This document shows, one piece after another, positions 35,788-46,683 of a DNA stretch of 64,000 nt (position 1 is the stretch's first letter; each line of letters begins with the position of its first letter). The stretch is taken from NCBI RefSeq assembly GCF_001942495.1, contig NZ_MKZS01000001.1, forward strand, positions 7,926,902 to 7,990,901, read 5' to 3'. This DNA is from Moorena bouillonii PNG (GTDB taxonomy: Bacteria > Cyanobacteriota > Cyanobacteriia > Cyanobacteriales > Coleofasciculaceae). The translations under genes and the position numbers were made by a program. Under the pieces are notes generated by a model that ran no database searches, was not told the DNA's origin, and saw only the letters and a program-made list of their open reading frames with translations.

Positions 35788-36318
35788 AATTAAACTAGAA
35801 ATTAGCCTATAGTCACAAAAATATAAAACGCGGAAGCCCCGTCTTTTTAAAGCAGGGAGGAAGCGTAATAGCGGCTTGACGCGCCATCAGCTATAATGAA
35901 TAAAGACCGAAATAGACAAGGCACTCTTAACTTCGGAGTAACAGCTAGTTCAGTAGGTTAGTATCGGCGAGTGATGCGCAAATCGAAGTATTGGGGCTGT
36001 CCGAGAATTGACTCGGTTGTAGAAGCTGCGGATTTGTCTGTAGAGTAAGCCAGCCTGGAGGTTCAGCGCTTAACCCTTAGATTCGATTAATTTGGAGTCT
36101 AGGCGCGTTAAGTATGCTAGGGCTACTGAAAACCAACGTTCTGAAGTCTGGGCGAAAGCACCCGTGCTATGCCTAGCGGCAGGCTACGCCAACAGCCGGG
36201 GGTAAGCTTACATACCTTCTCAGAGTGCAAAGAGTTTGTCAATCCTGGCTGACACACTGTTGATGAAAGTTTTCGAATGATGAGATAATGGTAGTTTGGT
36301 CTAAAAAGGAAGTAAGTA
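35788..36318. other. Unassigned, possibly structured RNA region upstream of proS
   Basis: A region of about 530 bases with no convincing gene. It begins with GCGGAAGCCCCGTC and GCAGGGAGG, reminiscent of IS200/IS605-type ends. Local stems such as CCGAG/CTCGG (36001-36016) and a GGGCGAAAGCACCC hairpin with GAAA loop (about 36150) follow, and a GCGTAGCG-type repeat variant lies near 36173-36192. The proS SD (AAGGAAG) lies at its end. It might be a TnpB-element RNA relic or another structured RNA. Not identified. Confidence 0.35.
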
Positions 36319-38130
36319 ATGCGACTGTCTCAGATGCTGTTGGTGACACTGCGGGAAGACCCAGTGGAAGCAGAAATCCCTAGCCATAAACTTTTGCTCC
36401 GTGCGGGTTATATTCGACGTATTGGCAGTGGCATCTACGCCTATTTACCCATGATGTGGCGTGTCCTGAAAAAAGTTTCTCAGATTGTGCGGGAGGAAAT
36501 GGATGCCACAGGTGCTCAAGAGTTTCTACTGCCTCAGTTACAACCGTCTGAGCTGTGGAAAGAATCAGGTCGTTGGGACACCTACACCAAAGCTGAGGGC
36601 ATTATGTTTGCTATGATTGACCGACAAAAGCGGGAATTGGGACTTGGACCAACCCATGAAGAGGTAATCACTACTGTTGCTAAGGACATGATTCGCTCCT
36701 ATCGGCAATTACCTCTAAACTTGTATCAAATTCAAACTAAGTTCCGAGATGAAATTCGCCCCCGATTTGGCCTGATGCGGGGACGGGAATTCATTATGAA
36801 GGATGCGTACTCTTTCCATACCGATCACGAAAGCCTGAAAAAGACTTATCAGGCGATGGATCAAGCCTATCGAAATATGTTTAGCCGCAGTGGTTTGGAG
36901 TTTAGAGCGGTTGAGGCTGACTCTGGGGCGATTGGGGGTTCGGGTTCTCAAGAATTTATGGTTCTGGCTGATGCTGGGGAAGATGAGATTCTCTACACGG
37001 AGGATGGCAAATATTCTGCCAATGTAGAAAAAGCGGTTTCCCTACCACCAGATCTAGAGCCCTCACCCTATAACACTTATGAAAAGCTAGAAACTCCAAA
37101 CACCTCAACTATTAACACCCTCTGTCAATTCCTGAAGTGCTCTGCCACTAGTGTGGTTAAAAATGTTCTTTACCAAATTGTCTATGACAACGGCATGACG
37201 GTGTTGGTTTTGGTGAGCATTCGGGGGGATCAAGATGTAAATGAGGTGAAGTTACAGAATGAACTGGTGAAATTGGCAGACCAATACGATGCCACAACGG
37301 TTTTAGCCCTGACTGTACCAGAGGTGGCTACCCAGGAAAAATGGGCATCGAAACCTTTACCTTTGGGCTACATGGCACCTGATTTGGCAGATGATTACAT
37401 CAAGCCAGCTAAAGATATTCGGCCTCAGTTTTTACGGTTGGTAGATCAAACAGCAGTGGAACTGAAAAACTTTACTACTGGTTCTAATGAGTCAGGCTAT
37501 CACGTAGTTGGTGCCAATTGGGGTGAGCAATTCCAGTTACCGAAGCTAGTGGTGGATGTCCGTAAGGCGAGTCCAGGCGATCGCGCCATCCATGACCCGA
37601 ATCAAACCCTCTTATGCGCTCGCGGAATTGAAGTTGGCCATATTTTCCAGTTGGGGAGGAAATACTCATCTGTGATGGGGGCTACTTACACCAGTGAGCA
37701 AGGAGAAGAAATTCCGTTATGTATGGGCTGTTATGGGGTGGGAGTGTCTCGGTTAGCTCAAGCAGCGGTAGAGCAATCCTATGACAAGGATGGGATTATC
37801 TGGCCAGTTGCGATCGCACCCTACCATGTGATTATCACGATCCCGAATGTGGGAGATACCCAGCAGATGGCAGCAGCAGAAAAACTTTACACTCAACTCA
37901 ATGAAGCAGGTATCGAAACCCTGCTTGATGACCGCAACGAACGAGCTGGGGTCAAGTTCAAAGATGCTGATTTAATTGGGATTCCCTACCGGATTGTGAC
38001 TGGGCGATCGCTTAAAGATGGCAAAGTGGAAGTGGTGGAACGGGCTACCCACAAATCGACAGAACTCTCCCTTGAGGAAGTGCTACCCACCCTAAAGCAG
38101 TGGATTGATAAAGCTCTAAGGACGGTTTAG
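36319..38130 (+). CDS. proS: Prolyl-tRNA synthetase (bacterial type)
   Basis: The 603-residue class II synthetase charges tRNA-Pro. It starts [34 protein letters not shown], with motif 1/2 in [10 protein letters not shown] and [26 protein letters not shown]. The inserted editing (INS/YbaK-like) domain lies at about 230-400, motif 3 includes [13 protein letters not shown], and an anticodon-binding domain ([37 protein letters not shown]) completes it. ATG at 36319 follows AAGGAAG. Full length. Not in an evident operon. Confidence 0.95.
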   Translation: MRLSQMLLVTLREDPVEAEIPSHKLLLRAGYIRRIGSGIYAYLPMMWRVLKKVSQIVREEMDATGAQEFLLPQLQPSELWKESGRWDTYTKAEGIMFAMIDRQKRELGLGPTHEEVITTVAKDMIRSYRQLPLNLYQIQTKFRDEIRPRFGLMRGREFIMKDAYSFHTDHESLKKTYQAMDQAYRNMFSRSGLEFRAVEADSGAIGGSGSQEFMVLADAGEDEILYTEDGKYSANVEKAVSLPPDLEPSPYNTYEKLETPNTSTINTLCQFLKCSATSVVKNVLYQIVYDNGMTVLVLVSIRGDQDVNEVKLQNELVKLADQYDATTVLALTVPEVATQEKWASKPLPLGYMAPDLADDYIKPAKDIRPQFLRLVDQTAVELKNFTTGSNESGYHVVGANWGEQFQLPKLVVDVRKASPGDRAIHDPNQTLLCARGIEVGHIFQLGRKYSSVMGATYTSEQGEEIPLCMGCYGVGVSRLAQAAVEQSYDKDGIIWPVAIAPYHVIITIPNVGDTQQMAAAEKLYTQLNEAGIETLLDDRNERAGVKFKDADLIGIPYRIVTGRSLKDGKVEVVERATHKSTELSLEEVLPTLKQWIDKALRTV

Positions 38131-38252
38131 GATTGAGGGTTGCAGGTTGTTCGCTTAGCGTGGCCTTTTGACCAAAGTTGTTTGCCCAAGGGGATTCGGT
38201 GTAGGGATACAAGGATAACCATTGGGTAAAAATCATTAATGATTAATGATTG

Positions 38253-39509
38253 TTAAACTAATTCTATGGGTAGGGAAACGGTAAAGGTCGCTCCCTTACC
38301 CAATTCACTGTCCACAGTTATCTGACCGGCCATCAGATGACAGAGTTTTTTTGCGATCGCTAAACCCAACCCAGCCCCACCATACTTGCGGGTGTCCGAC
38401 TCATCTACCTGAGTGAAGGGTTCAAAAATCTTTGAATGTTGCTCTGGACTGATGCCAATACCGGTGTCACTGACTTGAAATGTGATTGATGGTTTAGTTC
38501 TTTGGTGTTGACCAAAATCAGAAGTAATTGTAGATTCTAAATTAAATTGATCGTCAATCTCTGCTGTGCCATCACTCTTTTTGACTATCAATTTAACAGT
38601 TCCATGCTCTGTAAATTTACAAGCGTTGTTGAGCAAGTTAAGCAGGATTTGGCGCATTTTGGTGGGGTCAGTACGGATTCTGCCAGGGTTGTTCAAATAG
38701 ATTACTTCTAAGGTATTTTTGTTTTTTTCCGATAAAGGACGCACATTGGTTATCAGTTCTTCAATCAATGAGGATATCTCAGTCTTTTCTTCATGGATTT
38801 CTAGCTCACCTACTTTCATTTTCGATAGGTCAAGTATGTCGTTAAATAAATTCAGCAGATGCCAACTAGAGTTTTGAATCTTCTCTAGCCGGGGAATAAA
38901 GTATTCTGGATCCGACTTTTGAGCCCGAGCTTGTAATAACTCACTATTACCAATAATGATATTTAGAGGCGTGCGAAACTCATGGCTCATGTTGGCTATA
39001 AATTGGCTCTTAGCATAGTTAGCTTTCTCAGCTATTTCTTTAGCTTTGATCAGCTCCTGCAAGTAAAGTTGACGCTGTTTATGAGCCTGTCGGATTTGGT
39101 GCTGTTGATCTCTAACTTGATCGACAAACTTTAGGGTTTTATTGATGGTAATTTCCAAATCCTGAAAATCTATTGGTTTGGTCAGAAAATCAAAAGCACC
39201 ACAGTTCATCGCTGTCCTAATATTTTTCATATCCCCATAAGCTGATACCACCACTGCTTTAAGTGTTGGGTCAACTTCAGGGATAAACCCTAGCAAAGTA
39301 AGACCATCCATCTCAGGCATATTGATATCAGTTAAGATCAGATCTATTCGTTTTGAGGATTTTAGGATGTCGAGCGCTTCAGAGCCATTATGCGCAAATA
39401 AAAAGTCCAACTCTTGAGTTCTGATCCGTTTTCTAAGTCGCTGTTTTATGAGACGTTCTAATTCCAGCTCATCATCCACAACAAGGATGATTTTTTTTGA
39501 AAATGCCAT
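38253..39509 (-). CDS. REC-domain sensor histidine kinase
   Basis: The 418-residue protein has a receiver domain (VDDELELE, Asp61 in [13 protein letters not shown], lysine in LTKPID), a coiled coil at about 130-165, and a HisKA domain with His176 in [10 protein letters not shown]. The HATPase_c domain has [15 protein letters not shown] and [12 protein letters not shown]. It is soluble, so the receiver probably senses an upstream phosphorelay. It lies 300 bases downstream of another REC-kinase on the same strand, making a kinase pair like the one at 7.1-12.3 kb. Tandem repeats separate the two, so co-transcription is uncertain. Confidence 0.9.
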   Translation of the reverse strand: MAFSKKIILVVDDELELERLIKQRLRKRIRTQELDFLFAHNGSEALDILKSSKRIDLILTDINMPEMDGLTLLGFIPEVDPTLKAVVVSAYGDMKNIRTAMNCGAFDFLTKPIDFQDLEITINKTLKFVDQVRDQQHQIRQAHKQRQLYLQELIKAKEIAEKANYAKSQFIANMSHEFRTPLNIIIGNSELLQARAQKSDPEYFIPRLEKIQNSSWHLLNLFNDILDLSKMKVGELEIHEEKTEISSLIEELITNVRPLSEKNKNTLEVIYLNNPGRIRTDPTKMRQILLNLLNNACKFTEHGTVKLIVKKSDGTAEIDDQFNLESTITSDFGQHQRTKPSITFQVSDTGIGISPEQHSKIFEPFTQVDESDTRKYGGAGLGLAIAKKLCHLMAGQITVDSELGKGATFTVSLPIELV

Positions 39510-39575
39510 GTAATTTTATCTCCCCTTGAGGATTACCACTTAGTTTTAATAGTTGGTAATGGGTAATAAGAAAAA

Positions 39576-39663
39576 TAATGAATTTGGAATTTGGAATTTG
39601 GAATTGTTCTTACCCATGACCGATTAGCCATGACCGATTAGCCATGACCGATTAGCCATTACC
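39576..39663. repeat. Two short tandem arrays between kinase genes
   Basis: GGAATTT copies at about 39577-39606 are followed by three copies of a 17-base CCATGACCGATTAG unit at about 39614-39662. Confidence 0.85.
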
Positions 39664-39813
39664 AAAAAAACGTTTATTATGAACACTACTAAAAATACCG
39701 GACGTGATATATCTATATAATTCCCATTAACCCTTAATTAAGTAACAGTCTAGAGTAGTAAAGTTATTTAATTATGTTTACTGGTTTGTGAATATATGAT
39801 GACCAAAGGAGTG

Positions 39814-41121
39814 TCAGTTGCTGCTGTCTAAATTCGTGAAGGGTAGGCAAATTATAAATTCCGTATAAGCTCCCAATTCAGTGTCCACATTGAGTTTTCC
39901 TCTATGCTGTCCAATGATGATATCATAGGTTAAGGATAATCCTAAGCCTGTTCCTTCTCCCGTAGGTTTAGTAGTAAAGAAAGGATGGAAGATCTTCTCC
40001 TTAATTTCAGGCGGGATACCAGTACCATTATCACCAATCCGAATTTCTACTGAGTCACTTAAGCGCAATGTCTTCACCCAAAGTATGGCGGTAAATGGTT
40101 CACCGATGTTTTTCTGCTTGCTTTGGAGGGCATAGCAAGCATTTTCGACAATGTTAATGAAGGCACGACTAATATCACTAGACACCAACTCCAGTTGACC
40201 AATGGAATCATCATAGTCAGTTTTAATCGTGACATTGAAGTGATGATTCTTGGCACGAACACTGTGATAAGCCAACTGGATAGCTTGGGCTAATACAGTA
40301 TTGAGGTCAGTCAGTTGGAGTTGAGTACTGTCAGTTCGAGCATGCTGCATCATACTTTGAATGATGCCCTCGGCTCTTTGACCATGACGTTTGATAGCGA
40401 GAGAATTGTCTCGCAGTTCTGTCAAGGTTTCTTTGATATAGCTAGCTGTTGTTGTTTCTATATGCTCTAATTGGATTTTAAATTCTTCGATGAGTTCCTC
40501 AGCTAACTCCATCGAACCTTCGGCATAATTGTTGACAAAGTTGAGAGGATTCCTCAGTTCATGGGCAACCCCTGCAGTTAAGGTGCCGAGGTATGCTAGT
40601 TTCTCTGTGGCAATAATTTGTTCTTGGGCTTCCTTAAGCTGTTGGAAAGTTTTACTTAACCTCGTTTCCGCCGCCGCACGTTCCGCAACTTCTTCTTTCA
40701 AACGGGCATTTTGCTCATCAAGGGTTCTAGTCAAATTTCTTATTTGTAGATGTATCCTTACTCTAGCCAATACCTCGTCTTGTTGAAACGGTTTGGTGAT
40801 GTAATCGACGGCTCCGATGGAAAGACCTTTGACCTTATCAACTGTGTCAGTCAGTGCGGTCATGAAAATTACTGGGATGTCTCGATTTGAGGGGTTGGCC
40901 TTTAGTCTTTTGCAAGTCTCAAATCCATCAATTCCTGGCATCATTACGTCCAATAGAATTAGATCTGGTTGATTATAGTTAACTTGTTCAATTGCGCTTT
41001 CACCATCTGTTTCCACAGCAACCGTAAAGCCAGCATTGTGAAAAGCCTGGGATATAACTGATAAATTGGTGGGTGTATCATCTACAACTAAGATGAGATT
41101 TTTGTCTTGATCGTATGTCAC
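39814..41121 (-). CDS. REC-domain sensor histidine kinase, second of the pair
   Basis: The 435-residue protein has a receiver domain (VVDDTPTN, Asp58 in [15 protein letters not shown]), a coiled coil (about 130-175), and a HisKA-type domain with His187 in [22 protein letters not shown]. This H-box is a different subfamily from the other kinases here. HATPase_c has NACYAL, DNGTGIP and [12 protein letters not shown]. Its receiver is strongly similar to that of the 7105-8391 kinase (shared [17 protein letters not shown] and PVIFMTAL), suggesting paralogous duplication with exchange of the kinase module. Soluble; signal unknown. Confidence 0.9.
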   Translation of the reverse strand: MTYDQDKNLILVVDDTPTNLSVISQAFHNAGFTVAVETDGESAIEQVNYNQPDLILLDVMMPGIDGFETCKRLKANPSNRDIPVIFMTALTDTVDKVKGLSIGAVDYITKPFQQDEVLARVRIHLQIRNLTRTLDEQNARLKEEVAERAAAETRLSKTFQQLKEAQEQIIATEKLAYLGTLTAGVAHELRNPLNFVNNYAEGSMELAEELIEEFKIQLEHIETTTASYIKETLTELRDNSLAIKRHGQRAEGIIQSMMQHARTDSTQLQLTDLNTVLAQAIQLAYHSVRAKNHHFNVTIKTDYDDSIGQLELVSSDISRAFINIVENACYALQSKQKNIGEPFTAILWVKTLRLSDSVEIRIGDNGTGIPPEIKEKIFHPFFTTKPTGEGTGLGLSLTYDIIIGQHRGKLNVDTELGAYTEFIICLPFTNLDSSN

Positions 41122-41732
41122 TGCTTCAGGATCCTATCAACACAAATTGATTTACTCATAAATTTAAAAATATCTATAATTTATTATCCCTTAACCATGT
41201 ATAATCGTAATTTAATTTATTAAAATAAAAAAAATATTTTTGAGTTTTAATTAGATCAAAGTTAGTGATTATCAATTGATTTTGATAAATGAGTTAACTT
41301 ATTAAAGTTAGCAAACCCTAAGCCGGAAAAAAAAATGGGTAGCCTGATTCATCTGTGCTGGTGCATACTTGAAGCTATTAATGAAAAAGGTGCTTGTTTA
41401 GGATTATATAAACTTACCTTGAACTTACCCTCAGGGAAAATACTGACAGGAGGCGGTATTTATGGCAGTTATTGTCAAAGATTGAGAAACGAGCCAGGAG
41501 TATATTTGGCTCGGAACAAGATTCGGAGTTTACAAGTCATCACGCCCAAGTCATTTCTGGGAGTAATTTCAGACATAAGCGAGTTTGTTACCTACTTTTG
41601 CTTAAGTCCTGTTCGCGCAGCGGAGGCCTTCGGCCAATCATTTATAGATGATTACCCATGATAAAAACCTGTCCTTGTCTGCTTTCCCATCAGCCTTAAC
41701 TATGGGTGTTCAACCATATTTGTTATGATGGG
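41122..41732. other. Intergenic region; small frames not supported
   Basis: AT-rich DNA upstream of the kinase (41140-41310), then a stretch with a 108-codon frame (41335-41661). That frame has no recognised motif and its end overlaps a GCGCAGCGGAGGCCTTCGGCC repeat at about 41614-41636. I do not call it a gene. Confidence 0.45.
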
Positions 41733-42542
41733 CTATTGATCTGATGGGCTATTTACCGAAGCCAGAATTTCTTGCCATTCCTGATTTGATAAAGGCTTCT
41801 CTACCAACTCCACACCAAAACAATCGGCAGCAGCATGAGTTAGAGCATCCACCACAATTTTGATTAAGGCATCTCCCTGTTGAGCCATGGGTAGATTAAA
41901 GGGAGGGGGCGCTTCCTCAAACACGTGAGTATACAGTCCAGCATCTGGTTCTAAGCGAATTGAGCCATGCTGCAAAATCACATTACCACGGCGCAATTGA
42001 GCACTACCAATCAGTTTAGAACCATCTGCTAACACTAAATCGGCACCAGTAGCAGTCCCGAAACAGTTGGGATTGTGAATATACCCCCGTCCAGCTGAAC
42101 CATAGTGCAACTCTACACCAAGGGAGCGCCACCCCTGAATCAAAAACTCACAAATTTGGTGATAGGCATCAAGACGTTTACCAGTCAATCCGGAATTAAC
42201 CACCATATAGGTCAAATCTCCCTGATGTAGCACAGCTCTACCACCACTGGGACGCCTTACCAGCTCTACTGGTTGTGATGCCCAAGTGAGTTGTTCCCAG
42301 AACTCAGGCCAACGGCGTTGATGGTAGCCAAGAGAGATGGTTGGTGATGCCCAGGTATAAAATCGCAATACTGGGGAATGTTTTCCCCGTTGGTGCTGGG
42401 CTAGTAGCCACTGGTCAATGGCCATCTGAAGCCGCCCTGATGCCTGTAGTAAGGGTATTAAACGCCAGGATGAACTCTGAAGTGGTAAGTCTGAACTATC
42501 AGAAGTCTCAAGTGGTAAGTCTGAAGTATTAAACAATGCCAT
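41733..42542 (-). CDS. Lipoate/octanoate transferase family protein (LipM/LplA-like)
   Basis: The 269-residue BPL_LplA_LipB-fold protein has LRFYTWASPTISLGYHQ, the substrate-binding RRPSGGRAVLHQGDLTY, and GSKLIGSAQLRRGNVILQHGS containing the conserved lysine. A cysteine in NPNCFGTATGADLVL sits where LipM-type octanoyltransferases keep their catalytic Cys, so octanoyl transfer from ACP to a lipoyl domain is more likely than ATP-dependent lipoate ligation. The first 25 residues contain an imperfect SDLPL duplication encoded by a short DNA repeat. The true start may be later than 42542. Confidence 0.82.
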   Translation of the reverse strand: MALFNTSDLPLETSDSSDLPLQSSSWRLIPLLQASGRLQMAIDQWLLAQHQRGKHSPVLRFYTWASPTISLGYHQRRWPEFWEQLTWASQPVELVRRPSGGRAVLHQGDLTYMVVNSGLTGKRLDAYHQICEFLIQGWRSLGVELHYGSAGRGYIHNPNCFGTATGADLVLADGSKLIGSAQLRRGNVILQHGSIRLEPDAGLYTHVFEEAPPPFNLPMAQQGDALIKIVVDALTHAAADCFGVELVEKPLSNQEWQEILASVNSPSDQ

Positions 42543-42625
42543 TGTTGGCTGATTTGTTCGCTAACTGGTATGTTTTAAGCTTTATCCTTCACCTGTGTGC
42601 TAACATCAAGTTGAATCGGAAGATT

Positions 42626-43129
42626 CTAGGCCGCACCAAACTCAGCTTGTAATAAGTCATCATTGTCATCGGCAATAGTGGCTACCACGGTAATGGCGCG
42701 AGAAATTTCTCCTGGGGACAATTCAGCAACAGTTCGGGTAGATAACACGACAACTTGATCCTCAACAATAGCAAAGCGAGATTCAAAGGTGTCATACCAG
42801 TTCATTTCCAGGAGCTTGCGCATCAATGTTGCCTCGTCCTTGGCAGGTAGATTCATCACAGAAGACCAAGCTGTAAAGGTATCATCATCTGTGGAACCAG
42901 TGAGCTGAACGAATACTTCCACGCTACCGTACTGAAACTTCCACAAGTAGCCTTCTTCACTGTGGCTTACCATAGCGCTATTGTTTTGTTCCAGGCTGGA
43001 GATAACCGTTTCAATGTTTTCGACATAGTTAACGGCAGTCATAGTCTGGTTGAACTCACTGGCAACGATTTCTGCCATTGACAAGTCTTGACTAGATAGA
43101 GTGTCAGGATTCGGCTGTGGGTTTGTCAT
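42626..43129 (-). CDS. YbjN-domain protein
   Basis: I place the start at ATG 43129 (a TTG two codons earlier is also open). The 167-residue acidic protein has the YbjN fold pattern: an NYVENIETVISSLEQN helix, strands WKFQYGSVEVFVQL, FTAWSSVMNLPA, LMRKLLEMNWYDTFESRFAIVEDQVVVLSTR, and an ELSPGEISRAITVVATIADDND helix. The fold resembles type III secretion chaperones. The cyanobacterial homologues are conserved but uncharacterised. It is separated by 84 bases from the lipoate-family gene on the same strand. Confidence 0.8.
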   Translation of the reverse strand: MTNPQPNPDTLSSQDLSMAEIVASEFNQTMTAVNYVENIETVISSLEQNNSAMVSHSEEGYLWKFQYGSVEVFVQLTGSTDDDTFTAWSSVMNLPAKDEATLMRKLLEMNWYDTFESRFAIVEDQVVVLSTRTVAELSPGEISRAITVVATIADDNDDLLQAEFGAA

Positions 43130-43391
43130 AATCAATTTCTCTGTGCTGGTCTTGGGGTTTGCCTAAGACCCAGTATCACCTGTAGCTATGCATGTTGACA
43201 CGTTGATTAATTTTCTTAAATCAAGGGTCGAGACTTGCAATTAGGTGAGACAGGCAAAAAGTAAAAGGTCAAGGGGAAAAGATGATTTTGCCTTAACCTT
43301 TTTCCTTGAACCCTTGTCTTAGATTTTACCTTTGAGAGACCGAAACAATAACAAAAGCCCTTGAACAGCTTCTGACTGCTTGAACAATTTT

Positions 43392-44291
43392 CTAGGAGAC
43401 TGCTTTTTGCTGATTTTTAGATACCTGATTCAAACCGTTCAAAAACATTGGCACAAATTTTTCTATAAACCCTTGTGGATCTTGCTGCCAAGCCTTTTGT
43501 GCTACCTGAATCCTGGTCATTTGCAGTTCAGGGGCTAGCAATGTTTGGGGTAAGCGCTCGATCAGGTACTGAGGACGTTCCCACACTGGCAAAGTATTGG
43601 CAACCTCCAGCAAGTTATTGAGTCGGCGTAGTTCCGCACCTGCCATCAGATCTATACCAGATTCATAAGCCGCCTGTTCTATGGCTACATACTGGCGCTT
43701 TGCCTGTTCTACCTTCTGTCGATGTTCTGGGCTTTTCTTGGCAATTTGTGCCAACCACCGATTCCCCCAACGGACATGACCAACTTCCTCTGGGAAAATC
43801 CGTTCAATGGTTTTGAGAATCTTAATATTTTCTTCAGTTTTTGGTGAGTCGTTCAATGCTTTGATGTGAGCTGAGAAGTACTCACATCCCCGTTTTTCGG
43901 TGACATTAATTGCTGCCAATCCATGGATCAGCCGATCGTCAAGGTTTCCTTGTTGTCTATAGCTTTCCTGGTCGATGAGTCGATCAAATTCCTTGATGTA
44001 GGACACTCCAGGGGGCTTACCAATCTCTGCCCCCAATTCCATGAGTAGGTCAGTCAACCACATGGCATGACGAGCTTCATCAGCAATGTGATGAGATAGA
44101 TCCCGCACCAGTTCTTTTGGCTGACCATCCAGGTTTTCTACCAAATCCGTGAGATCCAGGCAACTGTGTTGTTCGTTGTAGCGATAGCGGTTGAGCATGA
44201 CCAGGTGAAGTTTGCGATCGCGTACCACATGTGGCAGGATTTCACGAGCACCCATGCCGTTGTTTGATTTGTGAGGATATGCAACTGTCAT
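43392..44291 (-). CDS. Ferritin-like di-iron domain protein
   Basis: The 299-residue helical protein has repeated carboxylate/histidine motifs expected for a four-helix di-iron bundle: NRYRYNEQHSCLDL, HIADEARHAMWLTDLL, NVTEKRGCEYFSAHI and FPEEVGHVRWGNRW. It resembles the DUF455/ferritin-like group and has no signal peptide. A substrate cannot be inferred; members include tRNA hydroxylase-like and oxygenase-like enzymes. It is on the same strand as glnA but about 480 bases downstream, separated by a terminator and a repeat. Confidence 0.75.
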   Translation of the reverse strand: MTVAYPHKSNNGMGAREILPHVVRDRKLHLVMLNRYRYNEQHSCLDLTDLVENLDGQPKELVRDLSHHIADEARHAMWLTDLLMELGAEIGKPPGVSYIKEFDRLIDQESYRQQGNLDDRLIHGLAAINVTEKRGCEYFSAHIKALNDSPKTEENIKILKTIERIFPEEVGHVRWGNRWLAQIAKKSPEHRQKVEQAKRQYVAIEQAAYESGIDLMAGAELRRLNNLLEVANTLPVWERPQYLIERLPQTLLAPELQMTRIQVAQKAWQQDPQGFIEKFVPMFLNGLNQVSKNQQKAVS

Positions 44292-44415
44292 AGATTTTAT
44301 TAGCTATACCCGCACCAAACCCACGTCTGACCCGATAGGAGAGCGGTGGTTGAATTGGGGACAGGAATTATTTCTAAGTTTCACCGAACATACCCCAAGT
44401 CTACTTTAGTCTCTA

Positions 44416-44569
44416 AGAGGATATCTGAAAAGTTTTTTATACTGAATTTTGCCCCCCTAACCCCCCAACTTTGGGGGGAACAAGAGTCAATTTGCTTGTA
44501 AAAGTCCCCCAGAATTGGGGGACCCACGGGGGCTTGGATGTAGCAAATGATACTTCTCAGACAACCTCT
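44416..44569. mobile_element. 154-bp MITE-like element with imperfect TIRs
   Basis: The ends AGAGGATATCTGAAAAGT and ACTTCTCAGACAACCTCT are inverted repeats with four mismatches. TA flanks both sides (left TCTA, right TA after CTCT). The inside is built from CCCCCC/GGGGGG hairpins around CAACTTTGGGGG and CCCAGAATTGGGGG. TA duplication would fit a Tc1/IS630-type origin. Boundaries are approximate. Confidence 0.6.
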
Positions 44570-44723
44570 AACAGAACAAGTTACTCGACCTTACCAGTAG
44601 CCAAAAGTTGGATTCAGTAATAACATCAATCTCAAACAATCTACAAACAGTGGGATCATACCTGTTCCTAACTTGTGAGCGTACTGAAATACTAATTAAT
44701 CAAGAGTCAGACATAAATAAAGA

Positions 44724-44743
44724 AGCCACCCTTAAGGATGGCT
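44724..44743 (-). terminator. glnA terminator
   Basis: On the minus strand AGCCATCCTTAAGGGTGGCT forms a hairpin followed by TCTTTATTTATG, located about 30 bases after the glnA stop codon. Confidence 0.65.
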
Positions 44744-44772
44744 AATGGTCTTAGTTCACCATTGACAAAGTA

Positions 44773-46194
44773 CTAGACATCGTAGTAGAGTGCGAACTCG
44801 TAGGGATGAGGCCGCAACCGCATGGGGTTGACTTCGTTGTCTAGTTTGAATTCAATCCAGTTGGTAATGAAGTCTTCGGTGAATACTCCTGATTCAGTCA
44901 AGAAGGTATGATCCTTTTCTAAGGCTGCCAGAGCGTCTTCTAGAGAACCGGGGGTGGATGGAATTTTGCTCAATTCCTCTGGAGAGAGGTCGTAAATATC
45001 CACATCTAGAGAGTCACCTGGTTCAATCTCGTTCTTGATGCCATCAATACCAGCACAGAGCATAGCGGCGAAGGCGAGATAGGGGTTACAGGTGGCATCA
45101 GGGCAACGGAACTCTAACCGCTTCGCCTTGGGATTGGGTCCAGACAGAGGAATGCGGATGGAAGCTGAACGGTTACCTTGGGAATAAGCTAAGTTCACGG
45201 GCGCTTCAAACCCAGGTACCAGACGCTTGTAGGAGTTGGTGCTGGGGTTGGTAAGTGCCAACAGAGCCGGGGCGTGCTTGAGTAAACCACCGATGTAATT
45301 GAGCGCCATTTTACTTAGGTTGGCGTAACCATCACCCCAAAACAAGGGTTCTCCATCCTTCCAGATAGATTGATGGGTATGCATCCCGGAACCATTGTCG
45401 TTCAAGATTGGTTTGGGCATGAAGGTGACAGTTCTGCCATACTTCTTGGCAACATTTTTGATGACATACTTATAAATCATCAGATCGTCAGCAGCCTTAA
45501 TTAGGGTGCCAAAGCGGATACCCAACTCGTTCTGTCCACCTGTAGCCACCTCGTGGTGGTGCTTTTCAATGGGTACACCGCACTCTGCCATAGTCAGCAG
45601 CATTTCGGTACGCATGTCTTGCAGGGTGTCCGTGGGGGCAACAGGGAAATAACCTTCTTTATAGCGAGGCTTATATGCGAGGTTACCACCTGCTTCTTCT
45701 CGACCAGAATTCCAACGACCTTCAACGCTGTCTACATAGTAGTAGCACTGACTCTCGGTTTGGTCAAAGCGAACATCATCAAACACAAAGAATTCAGCTT
45801 CTGGACCAAAGAAGGCGGTATCCCCAATGCCAGTGCTGCTCAGATAGTCAAGGGCTTTCTGAGCAATGCTGCGAGGATCGCGGCTGTACCACTCCCCTGT
45901 ACGCGGTTCCTTAATGCTGCAAATCATGCTCAGGGTTGGTTCTTTCATGAATGGGTCGATCCAAGCCGTTGTGGGATCAGGAACCATTGCCATGTCAGAT
46001 TCGTTGATTGCTTTCCAACCCCGAATGCTTGAACCATCGAAGGGAACTCCTTCGTCAAAGGAACTCTCTTCTATTTGGTCAAAGTAAAACGAGCAGTGCT
46101 GCCAGATCCCTGGCATATCAATGAATTTAAGGTCGATGATTTTTATGTCTTCGTCTTGAATCATTTTCAAGACTTCTTGTGGGGTTTCAGGCAT
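44773..46194 (-). CDS. glnA: Type I glutamine synthetase
   Basis: The 473-residue enzyme makes glutamine from glutamate, ammonia and ATP as a dodecamer. Signatures are FDGSSIRGW (about residues 52-60), [43 protein letters not shown] and NRSASIRIP. The C-terminal adenylylation-tyrosine region of enterobacterial GlnA reads [21 protein letters not shown]; cyanobacterial enzymes are instead controlled by small inhibitor proteins. ATG at 46194 has AAGGAG 6 bases upstream. A consensus NtcA promoter lies about 490 bases upstream, with a MITE between it and the gene. Confidence 0.96.
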   Translation of the reverse strand: MPETPQEVLKMIQDEDIKIIDLKFIDMPGIWQHCSFYFDQIEESSFDEGVPFDGSSIRGWKAINESDMAMVPDPTTAWIDPFMKEPTLSMICSIKEPRTGEWYSRDPRSIAQKALDYLSSTGIGDTAFFGPEAEFFVFDDVRFDQTESQCYYYVDSVEGRWNSGREEAGGNLAYKPRYKEGYFPVAPTDTLQDMRTEMLLTMAECGVPIEKHHHEVATGGQNELGIRFGTLIKAADDLMIYKYVIKNVAKKYGRTVTFMPKPILNDNGSGMHTHQSIWKDGEPLFWGDGYANLSKMALNYIGGLLKHAPALLALTNPSTNSYKRLVPGFEAPVNLAYSQGNRSASIRIPLSGPNPKAKRLEFRCPDATCNPYLAFAAMLCAGIDGIKNEIEPGDSLDVDIYDLSPEELSKIPSTPGSLEDALAALEKDHTFLTESGVFTEDFITNWIEFKLDNEVNPMRLRPHPYEFALYYDV

Positions 46195-46397
46195 GAATGA
46201 CTCCTTTGAACAGCTTTACGTTTGTTTACAAAGAAACAATTTTAGAAAATTACTTGAGGCACGTGAATCTACCAAAATTGGCTACACTTAACCTTTCCCA
46301 AACCGAGGACTGGCTAGGTAAGCATCCGAGTCAGTTATTCGTGGGGAGATACTTTTTTTGCGAGTGGTTCAAGGAGCACGATTTCCTTAAAAGCATC

Positions 46398-46618
46398 CTG
46401 AGGGGGTGACATGAGCCATTAAAAGCTTGCTATATAAGGCTTTAAGGCCAATAATTCATGTAAGATCTAGTCCCAAATTAACTCTCGATTCATTTAATGG
46501 CAAGCTCAAACCCTTATAACATAGTCCAATGTCAACCCAAAACAGAATGTATCTTTTTGTAACATATGGGCTGAAATTATTACCCAGTAATGATTTCAGC
46601 TTGCATGTCACCCCCCCA
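46398..46618. mobile_element. 221-bp MITE in the glnA leader, 10-bp target duplication
   Basis: The ends CTGAGGGGGTGACATG and CATGTCACCCCCCCA are inverted repeats with a mismatch near the tip. TAAAAGCATC is duplicated at 46388-46397 and 46619-46628. It is the same family as the MITE at 4032-4268 (shared GGGGGTGACA ends, similar length). It lies between the predicted NtcA promoter (46684-46725) and glnA (46194). Confidence 0.9.
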
Positions 46619-46683
46619 TAAAAGCATCTTGATTGGCTTTTCCCTTGAACAGTGAAAAGTTGTAGTTCCCTGATTCCTGACTC

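Noticed and set aside
35877-35896. TTGACG...TATAAT as a strong promoter
   Set aside because: The spacing between the two hexamers is only 10 bases, too short for a sigma-70-type promoter.
41335-41661. 108-codon frame upstream of the octanoyltransferase-like gene
   Set aside because: No recognised motif, no convincing SD, and its end is made of a dispersed repeat.
46197-46409. 70-codon frame upstream of glnA
   Set aside because: It overlaps the glnA leader in antisense and runs into the MITE end; no coding support.
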